Below are positions 36,480 through 49,140 of a stretch of 64,000 nt of DNA, piece after piece. Origin of the DNA: Selaginella moellendorffii (Eukaryota > Streptophyta > Lycopodiopsida > Selaginellales > Selaginellaceae); contig NW_003314288.1 in the NCBI RefSeq assembly GCF_000143415.4, positions 930,735 to 994,734 of the forward strand. Direction: 5' to 3'. Numbering within the stretch: the stretch's first letter is position 1; each line of letters begins with the position of its first letter. The notes beneath the pieces are model-generated. The model worked only from the letters and a program-made list of their open reading frames with translations, was not told the origin of the DNA and did not search any database. The position numbers were made by a program, and so were the translations under genes.

Positions 36480-37030
36480 CTGGTTGTCTACACACAGTGT
36501 GGGCATTTGGAGGAATCAAGAAGGATCTTTGATGCATTGCCGGGCAAGAACATTGCATTGCGGACGGTGCTCGTGAGCGCGTATGCCGAGAGTGGGCATC
36601 TGGCTGAGGCCAAGGCAGCGTTCGATTGAATGGCAGTGCGGGACGTAGTTTCCTCCACTGGGATGGTCAAGGTGCTGGGTGATTGCAGGCAGATTGGATC
36701 GAGCAAGGTGGTGTTTGATGCGATGCCCAAGAGGAACTGCAAGACGTGCTCCGGGGATTTGCTCGCAGTGGAGAGTTTGGGCGAGCGAAAGAGGTGCTGG
36801 ATCGGATGCCCAAGATGAATGTGGTAGCATGAACGATCCTTGTGCAGGGTTTCATACAGTGCAGGCGAGTGGGCGATGTGAAGGCCGCATTTGATTCCAT
36901 GCCCGAGAAGAACAGCATCACTCGCGCGGTGATGTTTGTCGTGTTTGTGGAGAATGGATTCATGGAGGAGGCAGAGGATGTCTTCCTGGAGATTGTCCAC
37001 CGAAACATGATCCTCTGGGGGGTGATATAT
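36480..37030 (+). pseudogene. PPR pseudogene (partial inverted duplicate of 57594-58973)
   Basis: Reads like the first five PPR motifs of the intact minus-strand gene (AYAESGHLAEAKAAFD, stop, MAVRDVVSSTGMVK; RNCKTC; MPEKNSITRAVM). It is split by frameshifts at about 36750 and stops at 36628 and 36829. The rest of the gene is missing after about 37030, where sequence matches the non-coding flank at about 56060. Confidence 0.8.
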
Positions 37031-37934
37031 GACCTGTTTAGTATTTGCACACACATCAATTTTGTTATATTTATATTCTTTATTTTTCCACAATACCTAT
37101 CTTTTATGGCTTCAGTTAGGTTATAGTCATTTACACCTTTGAGTGTTTCTTCAATTTAGGCACTATATTTTTTGGTTTCCTTAAGCAAACCAGCATAGGA
37201 TATACCTGGGTATTCTTGAATATTCTATAATTTAATTATTGATATTTATTTAGAATAATTTTGTGTTTATAAATTAAAAAACATTTTAATACTGGTCATC
37301 ATGTTGACTATATATAGTTGACCGACGGTTTCGGCAAAAGGATGTTCTAATTTATTTTCAAACCTTTTAAATCTAAGAATTACTAGTTCAATGTTTGGAT
37401 ATATAAATTGCACGGATCCTCGCCTTTAGCATTTCCCAAGTGGACACTAGTCCTTTATTAGCCTCTGTTGTTCTCCACCAAAGCTTAAGATTATCTGCCA
37501 AGTATAGTTTAACACATGGGACCTTCTCTGAACTCAATAATAACAATGCTCAAAAGTAATCCTCCATATCGTAAAATCAATCTTCTACCACTTTATAGTC
37601 ATTCATGTTTGCAAGTGTGATTTTGTGGTGATGAAGCAAGAGCAACAAAAAGTCCTCTAGACAAGTTAACTTCTAGTTTAACCAGCTGCCACCCCTATGC
37701 AATCAAAGGGTAGAGGGCTAGCTCTTGATTTTTTTTGGTTGTTCTCTAGGCTTCAATCTGTTAGGAGTGATGCAAAGAGACTGTTATTGATCAGGCCAGG
37801 GATTTCCAACCCAAAGCTATGTTTCTCATACCTGAAAAGTGTATCCATAAAATATACATATCCTCTTGTAGTTTATCTTCTAAATAGAAGACAAGTGCAT
37901 GAGGTTGTACATATCGAAGTACAAACCAAAGAAG
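37031..37934 (+). repeat. Inverted duplicate of 55435-56060, non-coding
   Basis: 37030-37400 matches the reverse complement of about 55750-56060, and 37606-37934 matches that of about 55435-55720. Between them (37402-37605) is an insertion absent from the other copy. The frame at 37697-37990 is partly chance and partly the start of the next element's reverse transcriptase. Confidence 0.7.
37402..37605 (-). pseudogene. Retrotransposon gag fragment inserted in the duplicated segment
   Basis: On the minus strand a gag-like run is readable: LADNLKLWWRTTEANKGLVS then TWEMLKARIRAIY, the W-x2-gag core of Ty3/gypsy. The sister copy near 55730 lacks it and reads straight through, so it arrived after the duplication. 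Confidence 0.55.
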
Positions 37935-39925
37935 CAGAAGTACACATTGTGCCTGAAGATCAACACAAGACAGCTTTCATCAATCCATAGGGAGCATACA
38001 CCTACTTTTGCATGCCTTTCAATTTCTCCAATGCACCATTCATGTTCAATGGATCATCATTGACACTTTTTGAGAATACCTCACCAAATTTATGCGAGTA
38101 TTTATGGATGACTTTAGTGTCTTCAGTAACAAAGAAGATCATCTCCAATGCTTAAAGAAATGCTTCATCAAATGCCATGAACACAATATCACATTGAACC
38201 CTGACAAGTGTATTTTCTTCATCAAATTAGGAATTCTACTTGAACATGTAGTTTCCAAAGAAGGAATCCTCATCGACAAGGACAAGACCCTCACAATCAC
38301 CAACATACAATATCCATTTGATATTTGAAGCCTTCAATCATTCCTCGGTAAGATGGGATACCATCAAAGATTCATCAAAGACTACGCTAAGATTGCAAAA
38401 CCCATCACTGAATTCCTCAAGAAGAATCAAGCTTACAATTGGACTCAAAATTGTCAAAATGCCTTCATCAACCTCAAGAATTCCCTCACCCAAGCTCCAA
38501 TACTTGCTCAACCAAATTGGAACAAAGACTTCAATATCCAAGTCAACACCTCCAACTATGCCCTCAGAGCGATCCTTTTGCAACAATAAGAAGATCATAA
38601 AGACCAACCAATCTACTATGCAAGTCGAAGACTCAACTCAGCCAAAATGAACTACACTACAACTGAAAAAGAAGCTCTAGCAATGATCTACACACTCCAA
38701 AAGTTTTGATACTACTTACTCGGTAACTTCCTCCATTTTCTCAACAAAACAATCCTCACCGGCAGAATTGCATGATGGTTCTAACTACTTCAAGAATACA
38801 ACTTTGAGATCATCTACAAACCTGGAAGAGAACATGAACACCTAAGCCACATTACAACCGATGAACAACCGAAACACAACATGGATGACTTTCCTGACTC
38901 CAATATCCTTTGAATCCACACATCACTAACCTAGATGGACAACATCTACTACTACCTTACAATAGCAACAATACCAAGTTGATATTCAACATCCGACAAG
39001 CGCAAGAAATTTATCTTGAGGACAAGAATATATTCAGTCGTGGGAAAAAAACTGTACAAACAAGGAAGAGACAACGTATTACAAAGATGTGCAAACCTAG
39101 AAGAAACAAAAGATCTACTTGAAAAAGCCTACTGTGGACAAGTAGGAGGATATTTTGCTGAAGAAATCACAGCTTGAAAAATTTCACAAGTAAGACTTTG
39201 GTGGCTAACACTTTGGCATAACTAAGCCAAGTTCTGTGAAAAATGCGACATCTACCAATGAACCAAGTATGCACCAAAGAAATAAACTCAAGAACTTCAT
39301 CCAAAAACTCCACTCAAACCTTTTCAATGATGGGGACTCGACTTTGTTGGTCCACTTATGACAAGCTCCAAGCAAAACTAGTACATTCTAATTGCAATAG
39401 ACTATATCGCAAAATGGGTTGAAGCTCAATTAATAAAGACTGCTACAACAAAGAACATAACAAGATCATTTACGAAAACATCATCACAAGATATGGCTTA
39501 CCTTGAGAACTTGTCACTGATCAAGGAACACACTTCATCAATGAAACCATCAAGATTTTGACTCAAGAATTCACTATCCAGCACAAGGTTTCAACACTGT
39601 ACTATCCTCAAGGTAACGGTAAAGCAGAGTCTACAAACAAGACACTCAAAAACATCCTCATGAAAATTGTGAAAATAAATCAGAAAGACTGGGACGATCA
39701 CATCTACGATGCTCTGTAGACATATCAAACTACATATAAGGTTTCAACAAATTTGACACCATTCAAGCTCACCTACAGCCTTGAAGCTTTGACACCACTT
39801 GAGTATAACGTTCCATCACTAAAAATGGCAATATAATACAAAATCAACCAAGAAAAATCGATCAGAAAAATGACTAACCATGCTAGAACAACTTATTGCT
39901 AGATGACATCCTTTGACTATCTCGT
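37935..39925 (+). mobile_element. Degenerate Ty3/gypsy element, family 1 copy 2 (RT, RNase H, integrase)
   Basis: 5'-truncated inside the reverse transcriptase (EDQHKTAFI, about 37950; catalytic FMDD at about 38104). The thumb/connection region follows (FLGKMGYHQRFIKDYAKI), then RNase H (NYALRAILLQQ, SAKMNYTTTEKEALAM) and integrase (DWGLDFVGPL at about 39330; YPQGNGKAEST at about 39605). From about 39385 it is closely similar to copy 1 (11885-12420), including the junction into family 2. Copy 1 keeps gag and protease, whereas copy 2 keeps polymerase and RNase H. Confidence 0.8.
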
Positions 39926-40593
39926 TTTGAAGCTTTGGAATGCTCAAGGAGTCTTTTCTAACTCAGCAAAGATGTTGCTTCATATGATGGCCGAGGCTAA
40001 CTATTATCAAACAATTCTATTGATAGAGTTATGCAATCTCATGTGTGAGGCACTACTTTGATGATGTCCTATGACTAAGGAGGAACATGAGATGCATGTG
40101 AGGCAAATGCTGCCACTATTGAGGGAGAATAAGCTGTATTCTAAACTGTCAAAGCGTGAATTCTTCTTGGAGGAGATCACCTATCTCAGACATGTGGTGC
40201 CATGAGATGGTGTGCAGGAAGATCCTCAAAAGACTTAGATAGTCGTTGACAGTGGATTCTGTAAGAGTGTCTGTTGATCGAGGACGTGTGTTCTGGCAGA
40301 GACACATTTATTTTGGCCTGAAATGAAGTCAGGTGTTGATAAGTATGTGCACAGTTGTTAGACCGGCCAGGCAGTCACAATGGATTGTCAGAAGCATGAA
40401 GGTCTCTACCATAGTTAACCTTAGTGGAAGTGGGATAGCATTTTCTATGAGTTTCATAATATGCCCTTCAAGGCAATGATGCTATCTAGGTTGTTGTGGA
40501 TTGTGTGATGATGTTAGCTCACTTCTTCCTTGTGAAGACGAATGCTAAGGCTTTTGACCTTGCTTAGCTGTATTTCTCTATGGGCTTCCTAAG
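39926..40593 (+). mobile_element. Family 2 chromovirus copy 2, left part
   Basis: Matches 12421-14310 with internal deletions: reverse transcriptase end (MRQMLPLLRENKLYSKLSK, about 40095) then spacer. Interrupted at 40593/40594 by a family B element. The uninterrupted sequence is visible at about 14309-14330, and resumes here at 44592. Confidence 0.8.
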
Positions 40594-40799
40594 TGTTAGG
40601 CGCCAACTTTGACCACGTGGTTAGGGAGGCTTAAGGGTATATTAAGGCATGTTAGGGTAAGGGACTTAACCTACAATGGAGCGGCATAGTGGAGCTTTTG
40701 AGGTAGCTTGGGGGTGGTTGGGTGGTGAGGAACCTCAAGAGGTGGCGTAACATAGTCTAAGGTGACTAGATCTCTGTCTTTTTGTGCCAGATTATAACA
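40594..40799 (+). repeat. 5' LTR of nested family B element
   Basis: TG...CA ends; 206 bp. Shares gaccacgtggt, ggcatgttagggtaa and gaggaacctcaagaggtggc with the 3' LTR (221 bp), differing by short deletions. Confidence 0.9.
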
Positions 40800-43700
40800 T
40801 TGGTATCAGAGGAGTTGGTTGTGATGGATGACCAAGCTGAATGCTGGAATCCTATTGTCGATGGTGGTGCCGACGAAGCTGCGGAGATTTGGACCATTCA
40901 AGATGTGGTTCATGAGCTGTGAGCCCTTATAGCCAATCTTCTTCTCATGGTAAGTTAGATACTAAAAAGTTGCAAACTTTGCAATGTGAGGATGACAAAA
41001 ACAACCATTCCGGTCAGAGGAAGAGACTTTCGATCATTGCTCGTCAGCTCAACTGTGTGTGGAACAAGATGGAGCTCGAGGATATGCGTGAATCAGCTTT
41101 AATGCTGGAGGGCGTGTTTCGTGGCAATCCAGTGTGGATTTTACTGGATAGTGGGAGCGATGACAACTTTGTTTCGGCAAAGTTTGTTATGGAGCATGGC
41201 CTGGTCACACACGGAGTTCTTTCATACACAGTGGAAGGTGCAGCTACCTCTGCTCAGCATTTTGATGCTTGTGTTGAGGGGCTGGAAGTGTTGGTTGGCA
41301 AAACCACACTTGTGGAGACTTTTTATCTCACGGATATCCATTGTGTGGATCTCATTCTTGGGATGCCATGGTTGGTGAAGGTGGATCCAAAGATAAAGTG
41401 GAGAATTAAGCGTATCTCATTGGAGTATGGTGGCGTTAAAGATGTGTGGTTTGGCAAGGGCATTCAACCACCAATTGTTATGCTCTCTGTTACATCTTTG
41501 AAGCAGGCTTGTCATAATGGAAAAGCACTTTCGAGTTACTTGCTGTTTGTTCGTGACTTGGGGGACCAAAGCACGTGTGGGGGAGAAGCAACAGTAAGGG
41601 ATGTACTTGACAAGTTTTCTGATATTTTTCCATCTGAACTTCCTCATGGATTACCTCCGTTATGAGGTGTGGAACATGGGATTATATTGAAGCCGGGGAT
41701 GCGGCCAATTTATCGGCATCCATTTCAGTTAAGTTATGTGGAGGAGCAAGAAGTTCAGTGACAAGTCAAGGAGTTACTTGAGTTTGGATTTATTCAGCCA
41801 AGTAAGTCTTTGTTTGGTGCTTTGGTCTTGCTTGTGAAGAAGGACGGTTTAATGCGAATGTGTATTGACTACCACGCTTTGAACAAAAAGACAATGAAGG
41901 ATAAAATGCCAATGCCACATGTGGATGATATCCTAGACAAGCTTGGTGAAGCACGAGTGTTTACCAAGATTGATTTGAGGAGTGGATATCATCAGATTGC
42001 AATGGATGATGCATCTATCTCCAAGACGGCATTCAACACAAGCTTTGGACATTTTGAGTTTATAGTTATGTCGTTTAGTTTGACGAATGCACCAACCACA
42101 TTTACTTGGTTGATGACAGAGGTATTTGGATGTTATTTTCATGAGTTTATAAAGATTTTCTTGGACGATATTCTTGTTTTTAGCAAGAATATGGAGGAGC
42201 ATAAGGTACATTTGCACAAGGTTCTTTTGTTACTTCGAGACAACAAACTTTATGCAAAAAAGAGCAAATGTGAATTTGCAAAGTTGGAGGTGGAATATCT
42301 AGGCCATATTGTGACATCTAAGGGTGTCAAGATGGATCCAAAGAAGGTGGTTGTGGTGGAAAACTGGCCTACACCGACTACAGTGGCCGAGTTATGCAGT
42401 TTCCTTAGTATGGCTAGTTACTACCGATGTTTCCAACATAAGTTTGCAGAGGTGGCTATTCCTTTGATGCTATTGTTACGCAAGAATGTGCCATTTGAGT
42501 GGAAGAAGCCACAAGAGGAGAGTTTTGTGGCGCTGAAATGATTGTTGAGCAAGACTCCAGTGTTTCGCATTGCTGATCCATTGAAACCTTATGAGGTGAC
42601 ATGTGATGTGAGTGGTTATGCACTAGGAGGAGTTCTCATGCAAGAGGGACAGCCTATTGCATATGAGAGTCAAACTTTGAATTCTGCAAAGCAACAATAT
42701 TCCACATATGAGCAAGAGTTACTCTCTATTGTTCATGCTTTGCGGACGTGGCAGCACTACCTTTATCTTGTAGTGTTTGTAGTGTTGATAGATCACAAAC
42801 CACTTGTGTATATTTTCACATAGAAGGAGTTGAACACTAGGCAAGTTCATTGGATAGTCAAACTCATGGAGTTTGGGGGGTTTCCTATTGAGCATTGTCC
42901 GGGAAAATCAAATGTGGTGGTAGATGCTTTATCTCGTGTTCGTCATATAATGACGTTACAAACATGATTTTGTCATCATTTGAGTAAGGTGGTTAGCGAG
43001 TTTGGGCAGTTGGTTGAGCATGCTCAGGCTTAGGATGTTGAAGTGGCCTCTTTATGAGACTAGATGGAAGCCCCTTTCTCATTGGTGGATGGGATTCTCT
43101 ATTATAATGGCCGTGTATATTTGCCACTGGTGGATGTGTTAATTACTCAAGTTTTATTCAACTATCATGATTGTCTAGAGGCCAGACATTTTGGGGGGAA
43201 AAAGACATATGAGTTGATTAAGTGCAACTTTTATTGGACAAATATGAAGGTTGATATCCTCAAGTATTGTAAATCATGCGAGCTTTGTCAGCGGGTTAAG
43301 GTGCCACAGGAGAAGCCAGGGGGACTTTTGCAACCTTTACCTATTCCTCAGAGCTGTTGGTGTAGTATCTTTATGGACTTGATCATTTGTTTGCCACAAA
43401 CACAGAGGCAAAAGGAGCAAATATGGGTCATAGTGGATCGGTTGACAAAGTATGTGTGGTTGTTAGCTCTTCGAAAGATTGTCACTGCCTCAGACTTGGC
43501 TGCGGTTTACTTAGAGAAGGTTTTTCCTGATTTTGGTTTGTCGGAAGACATCATTAGTGATCGAGATTCAAAGTTCACCAGTGGATTTTGGAAAAGCTTT
43601 GTAAAGGTTATACAAGTGACTTTGAAACTCTCGAGTGGAGATCATCCTCAGATGGATGGGCAAACCGAGTGTGTGAATCATGTGAGGTATTATATGCTAT

Positions 43701-44370
43701 ATTGTAGCATTAGTCAAAGGCAAGGACAGTGGAATTTATATCTTCTATTGGTGCAATTTGCTTACAACAATAGCCAATACAGTGGAACCAAGCTAAGTCT
43801 TTACTTTGCCATATTTGGAAGGCATCTTCAAACAGTGGTGGAGTTGGGATTGCATTTGAATAAGGACATTCAAGATGAGTTTGATTCCGAGACGACTGAT
43901 CTGGCCACAGAACTTGATGAGATTTTGGTGGTGTGCAAACGGAATTTGCAAGTAACTCAAGATAGAGCAGAGAAGTTTGCTAATGAGTATCGCCAATTCC
44001 GGGAATATAAGGTGGGTGATCTCGTCTTTGTGCGGGTGATCTTTCCGTCAAGTGAGCGATGGAACACCTTGGTGCCTTTATGGATAGGGAAGAGTGATAA
44101 ACTTTCCTATCGATATGCTAGTCCATATGAAGTGCTGGAGCGCATTGGTAAAGCGGCTTATCGGGTGCAGCTGCCAGCTGGGGTGAAAATTCATCCAGTA
44201 TTTTATGTCAGCCAATTGAAAGGTGTACTATCTCGGAGTGATGAGCCCAATGCCTCCCTGATGTATACGGCTGTGGAAGATGGACCAGGAGTTTGAGCAA
44301 GGTTCCCTAGAAAGGGTGATCACTGGTACAACTCGTCCTTGGGACAAGGACTTTATTGGGGGGGAAGAAT

Positions 44371-44591
44371 TGTTAGGTGCCAGCTTTGACCACGTGGTCA
44401 ACATCAGTCAAAGGGAGGCTCAAAGGTATATTATGGCATGTTAGGGTAAAGGACTTAACCTACCCTAGGGCTCACAGTGGAGCGGCACTGCAGTGGAACT
44501 TTTGAGGCAACTCAAGGTGAGGAACCTCAAGAGGTGGCATAGCATAGTCTAGAGCAACTAGATCTATGTCTTTTTGCACCAGATCATAACA
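44371..44591 (+). repeat. 3' LTR of nested family B element
   Basis: Preceded by the purine tract ttgggggggaagaat. Begins TGTTAGGTGCC and ends ATAACA. The host chromovirus sequence resumes immediately after it. Confidence 0.9.
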
Positions 44592-45420
44592 TTAAGGATG
44601 TTGTAAGTGACCGGGATCCCACGTTCACTTTGGTGTTTTGGCAGACAATGTTCCAGAAGCTTGAGACAAAGCTAAGCATCAGCATCCACAATCAGATGAA
44701 CAAACAAAATGAGTTAATTAGGTGCTGGAAGACATGCTAAGATTATTGGTCATCTGAAGAGGCAAGGTATTTGGGAGAAGTACCTGCCTTTGTTAGAGTT
44801 TGCCCATAACTATGCCTTCCATTTGGCTATTGAGATGGCTTTGTTTATAGCAATGTATGGCTTTCAACCTTGGTCCCCGGCTGGTATGAACTTGGCTTCT
44901 CTTAAGGTGCACCAGGCAAAGGAGTTGGCTGATGAGCATTGTCAGCACAAGCAGTTTCAGGTTGGAGACAAGGTTTTCCTTCGGTTGTCTGAAGCTCAAT
45001 GAGCTCTTCAAGGTGGAGGTAGTTCTAAGTTCTCGCCATAGTACTGTGGGCCTTGGATTATTCTCAAACGAGTTGGAGACCTTGCCTATCAACTAGACTT
45101 GCCTAGTGGTGTGAAGATTCATCCTGTCTTCTATGTAGGAAGTTGAAGGCATGTTTGCATTCTGGTAATATCTTGGACCAGTCTGCGATCAAGATTTCAG
45201 AGATAGATGTTTGAAGGTTGGCCCTACTTGTGTGTTATAGCAACGGCTAGCGCGCACACATCATAAGACTTGGAGAGAGTTACTTGTTCAATGGAATGGT
45301 TATTCTCCATATGATGCTACATGAGAAGCTGAGGATGATGTTGTTTCCTAATTTTGAGTATGACTTGGATGACATTCCAAAGGAAGAGGAGAAGTAGTCA
45401 CTTGCTCCTATCCTTTTTTT
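44592..45420 (+). mobile_element. Family 2 chromovirus copy 2, right part (integrase end, chromodomain)
   Basis: Resumes at ttaaggatgttgtaagtga and parallels 14311-15100. Integrase end frame at 44790-45002 (LEFAHNYAFHLAIEM, VGDKVFLRLSEA). A chromodomain remnant at about 45265-45350 (WNGYSPYDAT) now has TGA where copy 1 encodes Trp. Confidence 0.8.
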
Positions 45421-45459
45421 CTTTTCTGACCCCGTTGAGGGCTGGAGGTGTTGTGTCAC

Positions 45460-46663
45460 ATGAGACAGTTAGTGGTTTTGTTAGCGGGATGCTTTGCTAG
45501 CTTCTCTCTCCTCAGCTACTGTTCATCATAGTTGGAGCAGATGGAAAAATGTCAACGTATTTCGTGATGAACCAGCTGATTCTGGACCTAGGTCTCTGAT
45601 CAAAGAGCCAAATACCAACTGCAAATTTGCATGTGAAGAGGTGTTCAAGCATCTCCACGGGGTTTTCATTGCATAGAATACACAGAGTTTTGTGAACTGT
45701 GAGCCAATCACCAACAGGGATGCTGTCCTGCACAAGAAGCCAGCTTACCTTAGCTTCCACCAGTGTCTTCCACATGTTCACAATGTACTTCCGATTCTTC
45801 AACTTCTGCATAAGCCTGGTGTCAATTTTATCCATCAAAAGCTCTCTGCCATGCTTAGACCTGTACATAAAAAAAGACGCACTGAACTCATTACCTTCCC
45901 AGGATAACTGAGCCGGATCTTATATAAGATCAGATTTAGGTACTCCCCAAACTAGTGTATTGCAGAGCATTCTCCCAGTTGAACCTTAGGATCCAGTTCA
46001 GTGTATTTCCCTCTCTGATGTATCGTCCTGATCCTTTTACCGAAGGCCATCCTGGGAACTGGGACCTCCTTGGGAACTATACATGGAAACAGTGCACCAC
46101 TGTTATGGGGATAAAAAAAAATACCTTGAGGTGATGGGGTTGTTTCCATAACAAAGATGATTTGAGTCTCAGCACCATCAAGCATTATCGAATCACGAAC
46201 CTCGATAACTTCAGTTTGTAAAGCAAGATGAAGGCGATCACAAGCGATGCTGCCTTAAGCTTTGATGTGGAGTTTTTATCCTGGGTTGTGAAGGGTTGTC
46301 ATGAGGCCATCCGATGAGCAGGGTTTGCTCCAAGCGGACGTTAAACAAATACCTGACTTTACCTTTTTCATTGTATCATACCTTGTCCACTGCTGAGGAA
46401 GAAAAACAAGATCCCAACAAGAACTTTGCTGTAAGTGATGGCTTGCTAGCTCTTTGTAGATCCAATAAGTCTTTGATCGAAGCTCCCACATTTCTATGCC
46501 ACCTAGGCCAAAGACCTCTACCCAAGCCTGGAGCTGAACAGTCACCTATATACTGTTGATTACTGTACTTATGTGCTACGTTGAAGAACAAGCGATCAGC
46601 TAATGCCTCTGTCAGATGGTCTGGTTCTTTCTGACTTAACCTGGGTAGGAGTGTGACTTCCAT
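45460..46663 (-). pseudogene. LINE-type fragment with zf-RVT domain (copy 2)
   Basis: Second copy of 15200-16190, longer at its 5' end. The frame at 46376-46663 adds ALADRLFFNVAHKYSNQQYI and GLGRGLWPRWHRNVGASIKD, lost from copy 1. Then come frames 46276-46545, 45952-46185 and 45512-45868, the last with CILCNENPVEMLEHLFTCK (zinc-binding). Frameshifts separate the frames. LINE-like sequence continues to about 46870, where gypsy pol sequence begins. Confidence 0.6.
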
Positions 46664-46869
46664 ATCTTCAACATCTCTTTTGCTATTCCATCCTGGACCT
46701 TCTTTGTGTTGAGAGGAGCAGTGCCAATCGATTCCTTGTTTCTAGTTACCACCCTGTCTAGGCAAGATCTTCAGTTTCGTGGGTATAAACCTGACACAAT
46801 CACTTTGAAGAGAAGAGCTTTGGATTGAATTCCTGGTGTGGCACATTCCGAATAACTGAATTCCACTCT

Positions 46870-47062
46870 ACTTTTGCCCGCACCCACTGGAGTTTCTAAA
46901 GTTTCTACATATGTCGTTGGAGATCAAGTGTTGGTGAGTTATCGGGTGTTGCGGATCCAAGGTTTTTGCTGCGTAGGTCCTTATCACATCGTCCAACAAG
47001 TTGGTCCACAAATCTTTGTGGGGCACTCAATGCACAACGTCAAGAGAAGATCCATGTGAAGC
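46870..47062 (+). pseudogene. Gypsy pol C-terminal fragment (copy 2)
   Basis: YVVGDQVLVSYRVLRIQGF and GPYHIVQQVGPQIF parallel 16171-16380. A frameshift removes the HVKRL end found in copy 1. Confidence 0.55.
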
Positions 47063-47690
47063 AGTTAGCTCGATATTGTGTGTGAACGGATTGATGTAAG
47101 GATTCTACCATATATTCTATGGTAGATATAGATAAACTCAACAAGATTGTATTTATGGAGCCCACAAGAGTAGGAGTGAGGTGTTATCATATTCTGAATC
47201 CCACAAGAGTGAGAGGTGTTAATCACATTTTTTATATGCTCCGAGGTTTAGGGATATGAGGGGGAAGGGAAAAAAAGAATTAATTAGAGTGAAAATGCGA
47301 GTTATTGTGAAATTGGAGTATAAATGTGACGAGCTAAGAGTAAAAACGTGATGTAGCAGCTTAAAAGAGGGAAGTAGGAATGCTCGGATGGAGTTCCACC
47401 AGGTAGAAAAGACTAGTCATACCTCAAGCCTCGGATTGCTCCCAACCCCCTGCCTCCACCCGGTTGCCTACTTTAACCAAGCAGTCTTGGCGCACAGGGA
47501 TGACATCAGCCCTAACCTCTTGCTCCACTGCTCCTACTTCTGAGCTTCTCCCCCCCTTAACAAAAAAGGTCTGTTCTCTTGGAGTTCAAGAGGCATCCTC
47601 TTCACCATCTCCTCTGTTTTTGCTAGCTAGTTAGCTCTTACAAGAAGGAGCAAAAGCCAAGTTCAGCTCCATGCTCAGCTCTATTATCTC
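47063..47690. other. Non-coding stretch, no gene seen
   Basis: Second copy of 16381-17090 with several small deletions. No supported feature. Confidence 0.5.
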
Positions 47691-47694
47691 CTCT

Positions 47695-48207
47695 TTAAGA
47701 CACCTCACCTCTTTGAAGCCATTCAGGAGAGCTAGCACGCTTCACGTCTAGACGTCTCCCCCTTTTCTTTTTTTTTGCGATTGTCTCTTCAAACTCATCA
47801 TACTTATTTAACTCACCAAACCTTACCAAGCCGAGTGCAGGTTTTGAAACCCCATGAGTCACCTTGGCCTTTTTCCATCTTCCAGTTGAGCTCTCCAACA
47901 ATCTTGACGTGCGGATGCGTGCAAACTGCTCCTTGAGCCAGGACCATTTCTCCAGGAGATAACTTATGCTACAACACTCTCCGCTCGACGATCTCAATGT
48001 GGAAAGATCCACAAAGCTGTCCCACTCATCATAGTTGTAGAAGAAATCATCCTCATACTGCATCTGCAACCTTGCTCGAGCCCAAGCCTCCGCCATCGCA
48101 AGCTTCTCCCTCATCTTGATCAGCTCACACTTGAGGCGGCAAAACAAGTCCAGGTCCTGAGGAACAACAATGGAATACACCTTTCCTGGGTACCTGTCTC
48201 GAAACAT
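47695..48207 (-). CDS. Hypothetical protein, 170 residues (copy 2)
   Basis: Uninterrupted frame starting MFRDRYPGKVYSIVV, with a charged central part (CELIKMREKLAMAEAWARAR), an acidic/aromatic stretch (YEDDFFYNYDEWDSFVDL), a Trp-rich segment (LEKWSWLKEQFARIR) and a basic tail (IAKKKKRGRR). I do not recognise the family. The frame stays open for several codons upstream of this Met (PHRPLYFH), after a possible acceptor site, so a 5' exon is likely. The paralog at 17092-17560 is frameshifted. Differences between copies that I can see are mostly conservative, which hints that the protein was once under selection. Confidence 0.5.
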   Translation of the reverse strand: MFRDRYPGKVYSIVVPQDLDLFCRLKCELIKMREKLAMAEAWARARLQMQYEDDFFYNYDEWDSFVDLSTLRSSSGECCSISYLLEKWSWLKEQFARIRTSRLLESSTGRWKKAKVTHGVSKPALGLVRFGELNKYDEFEETIAKKKKRGRRLDVKRASSPEWLQRGEVS

Positions 48208-49140
48208 GTGAAAGTACAGTGGACGATGTGGTGTTTCAGATTGCAGCGGAATGATAACTTAATGAAAGCAACAAAACCATCAAGCTCGCTCTTTGGGGAT
48301 CACTTATCATATCCTCCTTTGAAGCAATGAGCAGCAGGCCTTGATCGCATCCAGAAGTACTAGAGATAGTCTGCAAAAGCAAGTTTGACACCAGTTATTT
48401 TGGCAACACAGAAGAAAAAGAAGAAAAATAAACTCAAGTTTCAAAATTTATGGAGATCCATACAATCCAAATCAAGATCAATCTTCCACGAACTTAATGC
48501 CGCTTTCAGCACCTCCAAGCTCTGCCGAAAAACGTAGCCACGGTATGCCACAATTGTTCGCTTGAAAACCTGAAGATGTCAATCGAAGCATGCAAGCAAA
48601 AACATGAAGTAAAGAAGCGCAGGTGGACAACAAAGGAGATGAACTGAGCGGGGCCAAGAACACATATAAGGACTGAATGTAAGCATGTGAGGCCTTGCGC
48701 GGTTTTTCCTCCATGCATGGCTTCATGTGCGAAGAGTTTGGTGTGGTAAGGTATGTTGCGGAGCAGCCAGAAGCCCAGGGTGAATATAAGTACGTGAGGC
48801 CTTGTGAGGTTTTACCACTGCCCGAGGACTTGTGTGCATGGGCCCCGGGCGAGACTCATTTGTGAAAGTGTTCTGCATGAAACTGGTGCCCTGAGGCTTC
48901 TGGCCGTGTCGCCTCATGAAGAGCATTTTTTATTTAATTTGTGTAGAGTGTGGTTTATTTTTGCATATTGAGTGTATCAGTATCTTTTAGTTAGCAGATT
49001 ATATTGAAGAACTGAAGACTACCTACAGTTAAGTGCATGCAGCAACAGATTATATAAAAAATGAATGCAGAGAATAACAAATCGGGATTTCTAGGAAGTT
49101 CGTGCGTGTTGTTAGTAATAATAATAATAATCATAGAAAC
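48208..49140. other. Flank of hypothetical gene and PPR promoter region
   Basis: Parallel to 17561-18461. Possible upstream exons of the minus-strand hypothetical gene may lie at 48220-48480, but no frame is decisive. A taataataataataat microsatellite occurs at about 49115. Confidence 0.4.

Larger units (their letters stand above)
40594..44591 (+). mobile_element. Ty3/gypsy LTR retrotransposon, family B, gag-deleted, nested insertion
   Basis: 5' LTR 40594-40799 (TGTTAGGCGCC...ATAACA), primer-binding ttggtatcagagg at 40800-40812, 3' LTR 44371-44591. Flanks are ctaag (40589-40593) and ttaag (44592-44596), a 5-bp duplication with one difference. Nearly all gag is missing relative to the 31401 copy: the frame at 40919-41665 goes straight to protease (WILLDSGSDDNFV). 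Reverse transcriptase with intact FLDD (about 42158-42169) is at 41810-42541, RNase H at 42542-42960 and integrase at 43064-44296. Pol is split by only a few stops (about 41663, 42539, 42821, 42965, 43030 and 43056). Confidence 0.92.
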
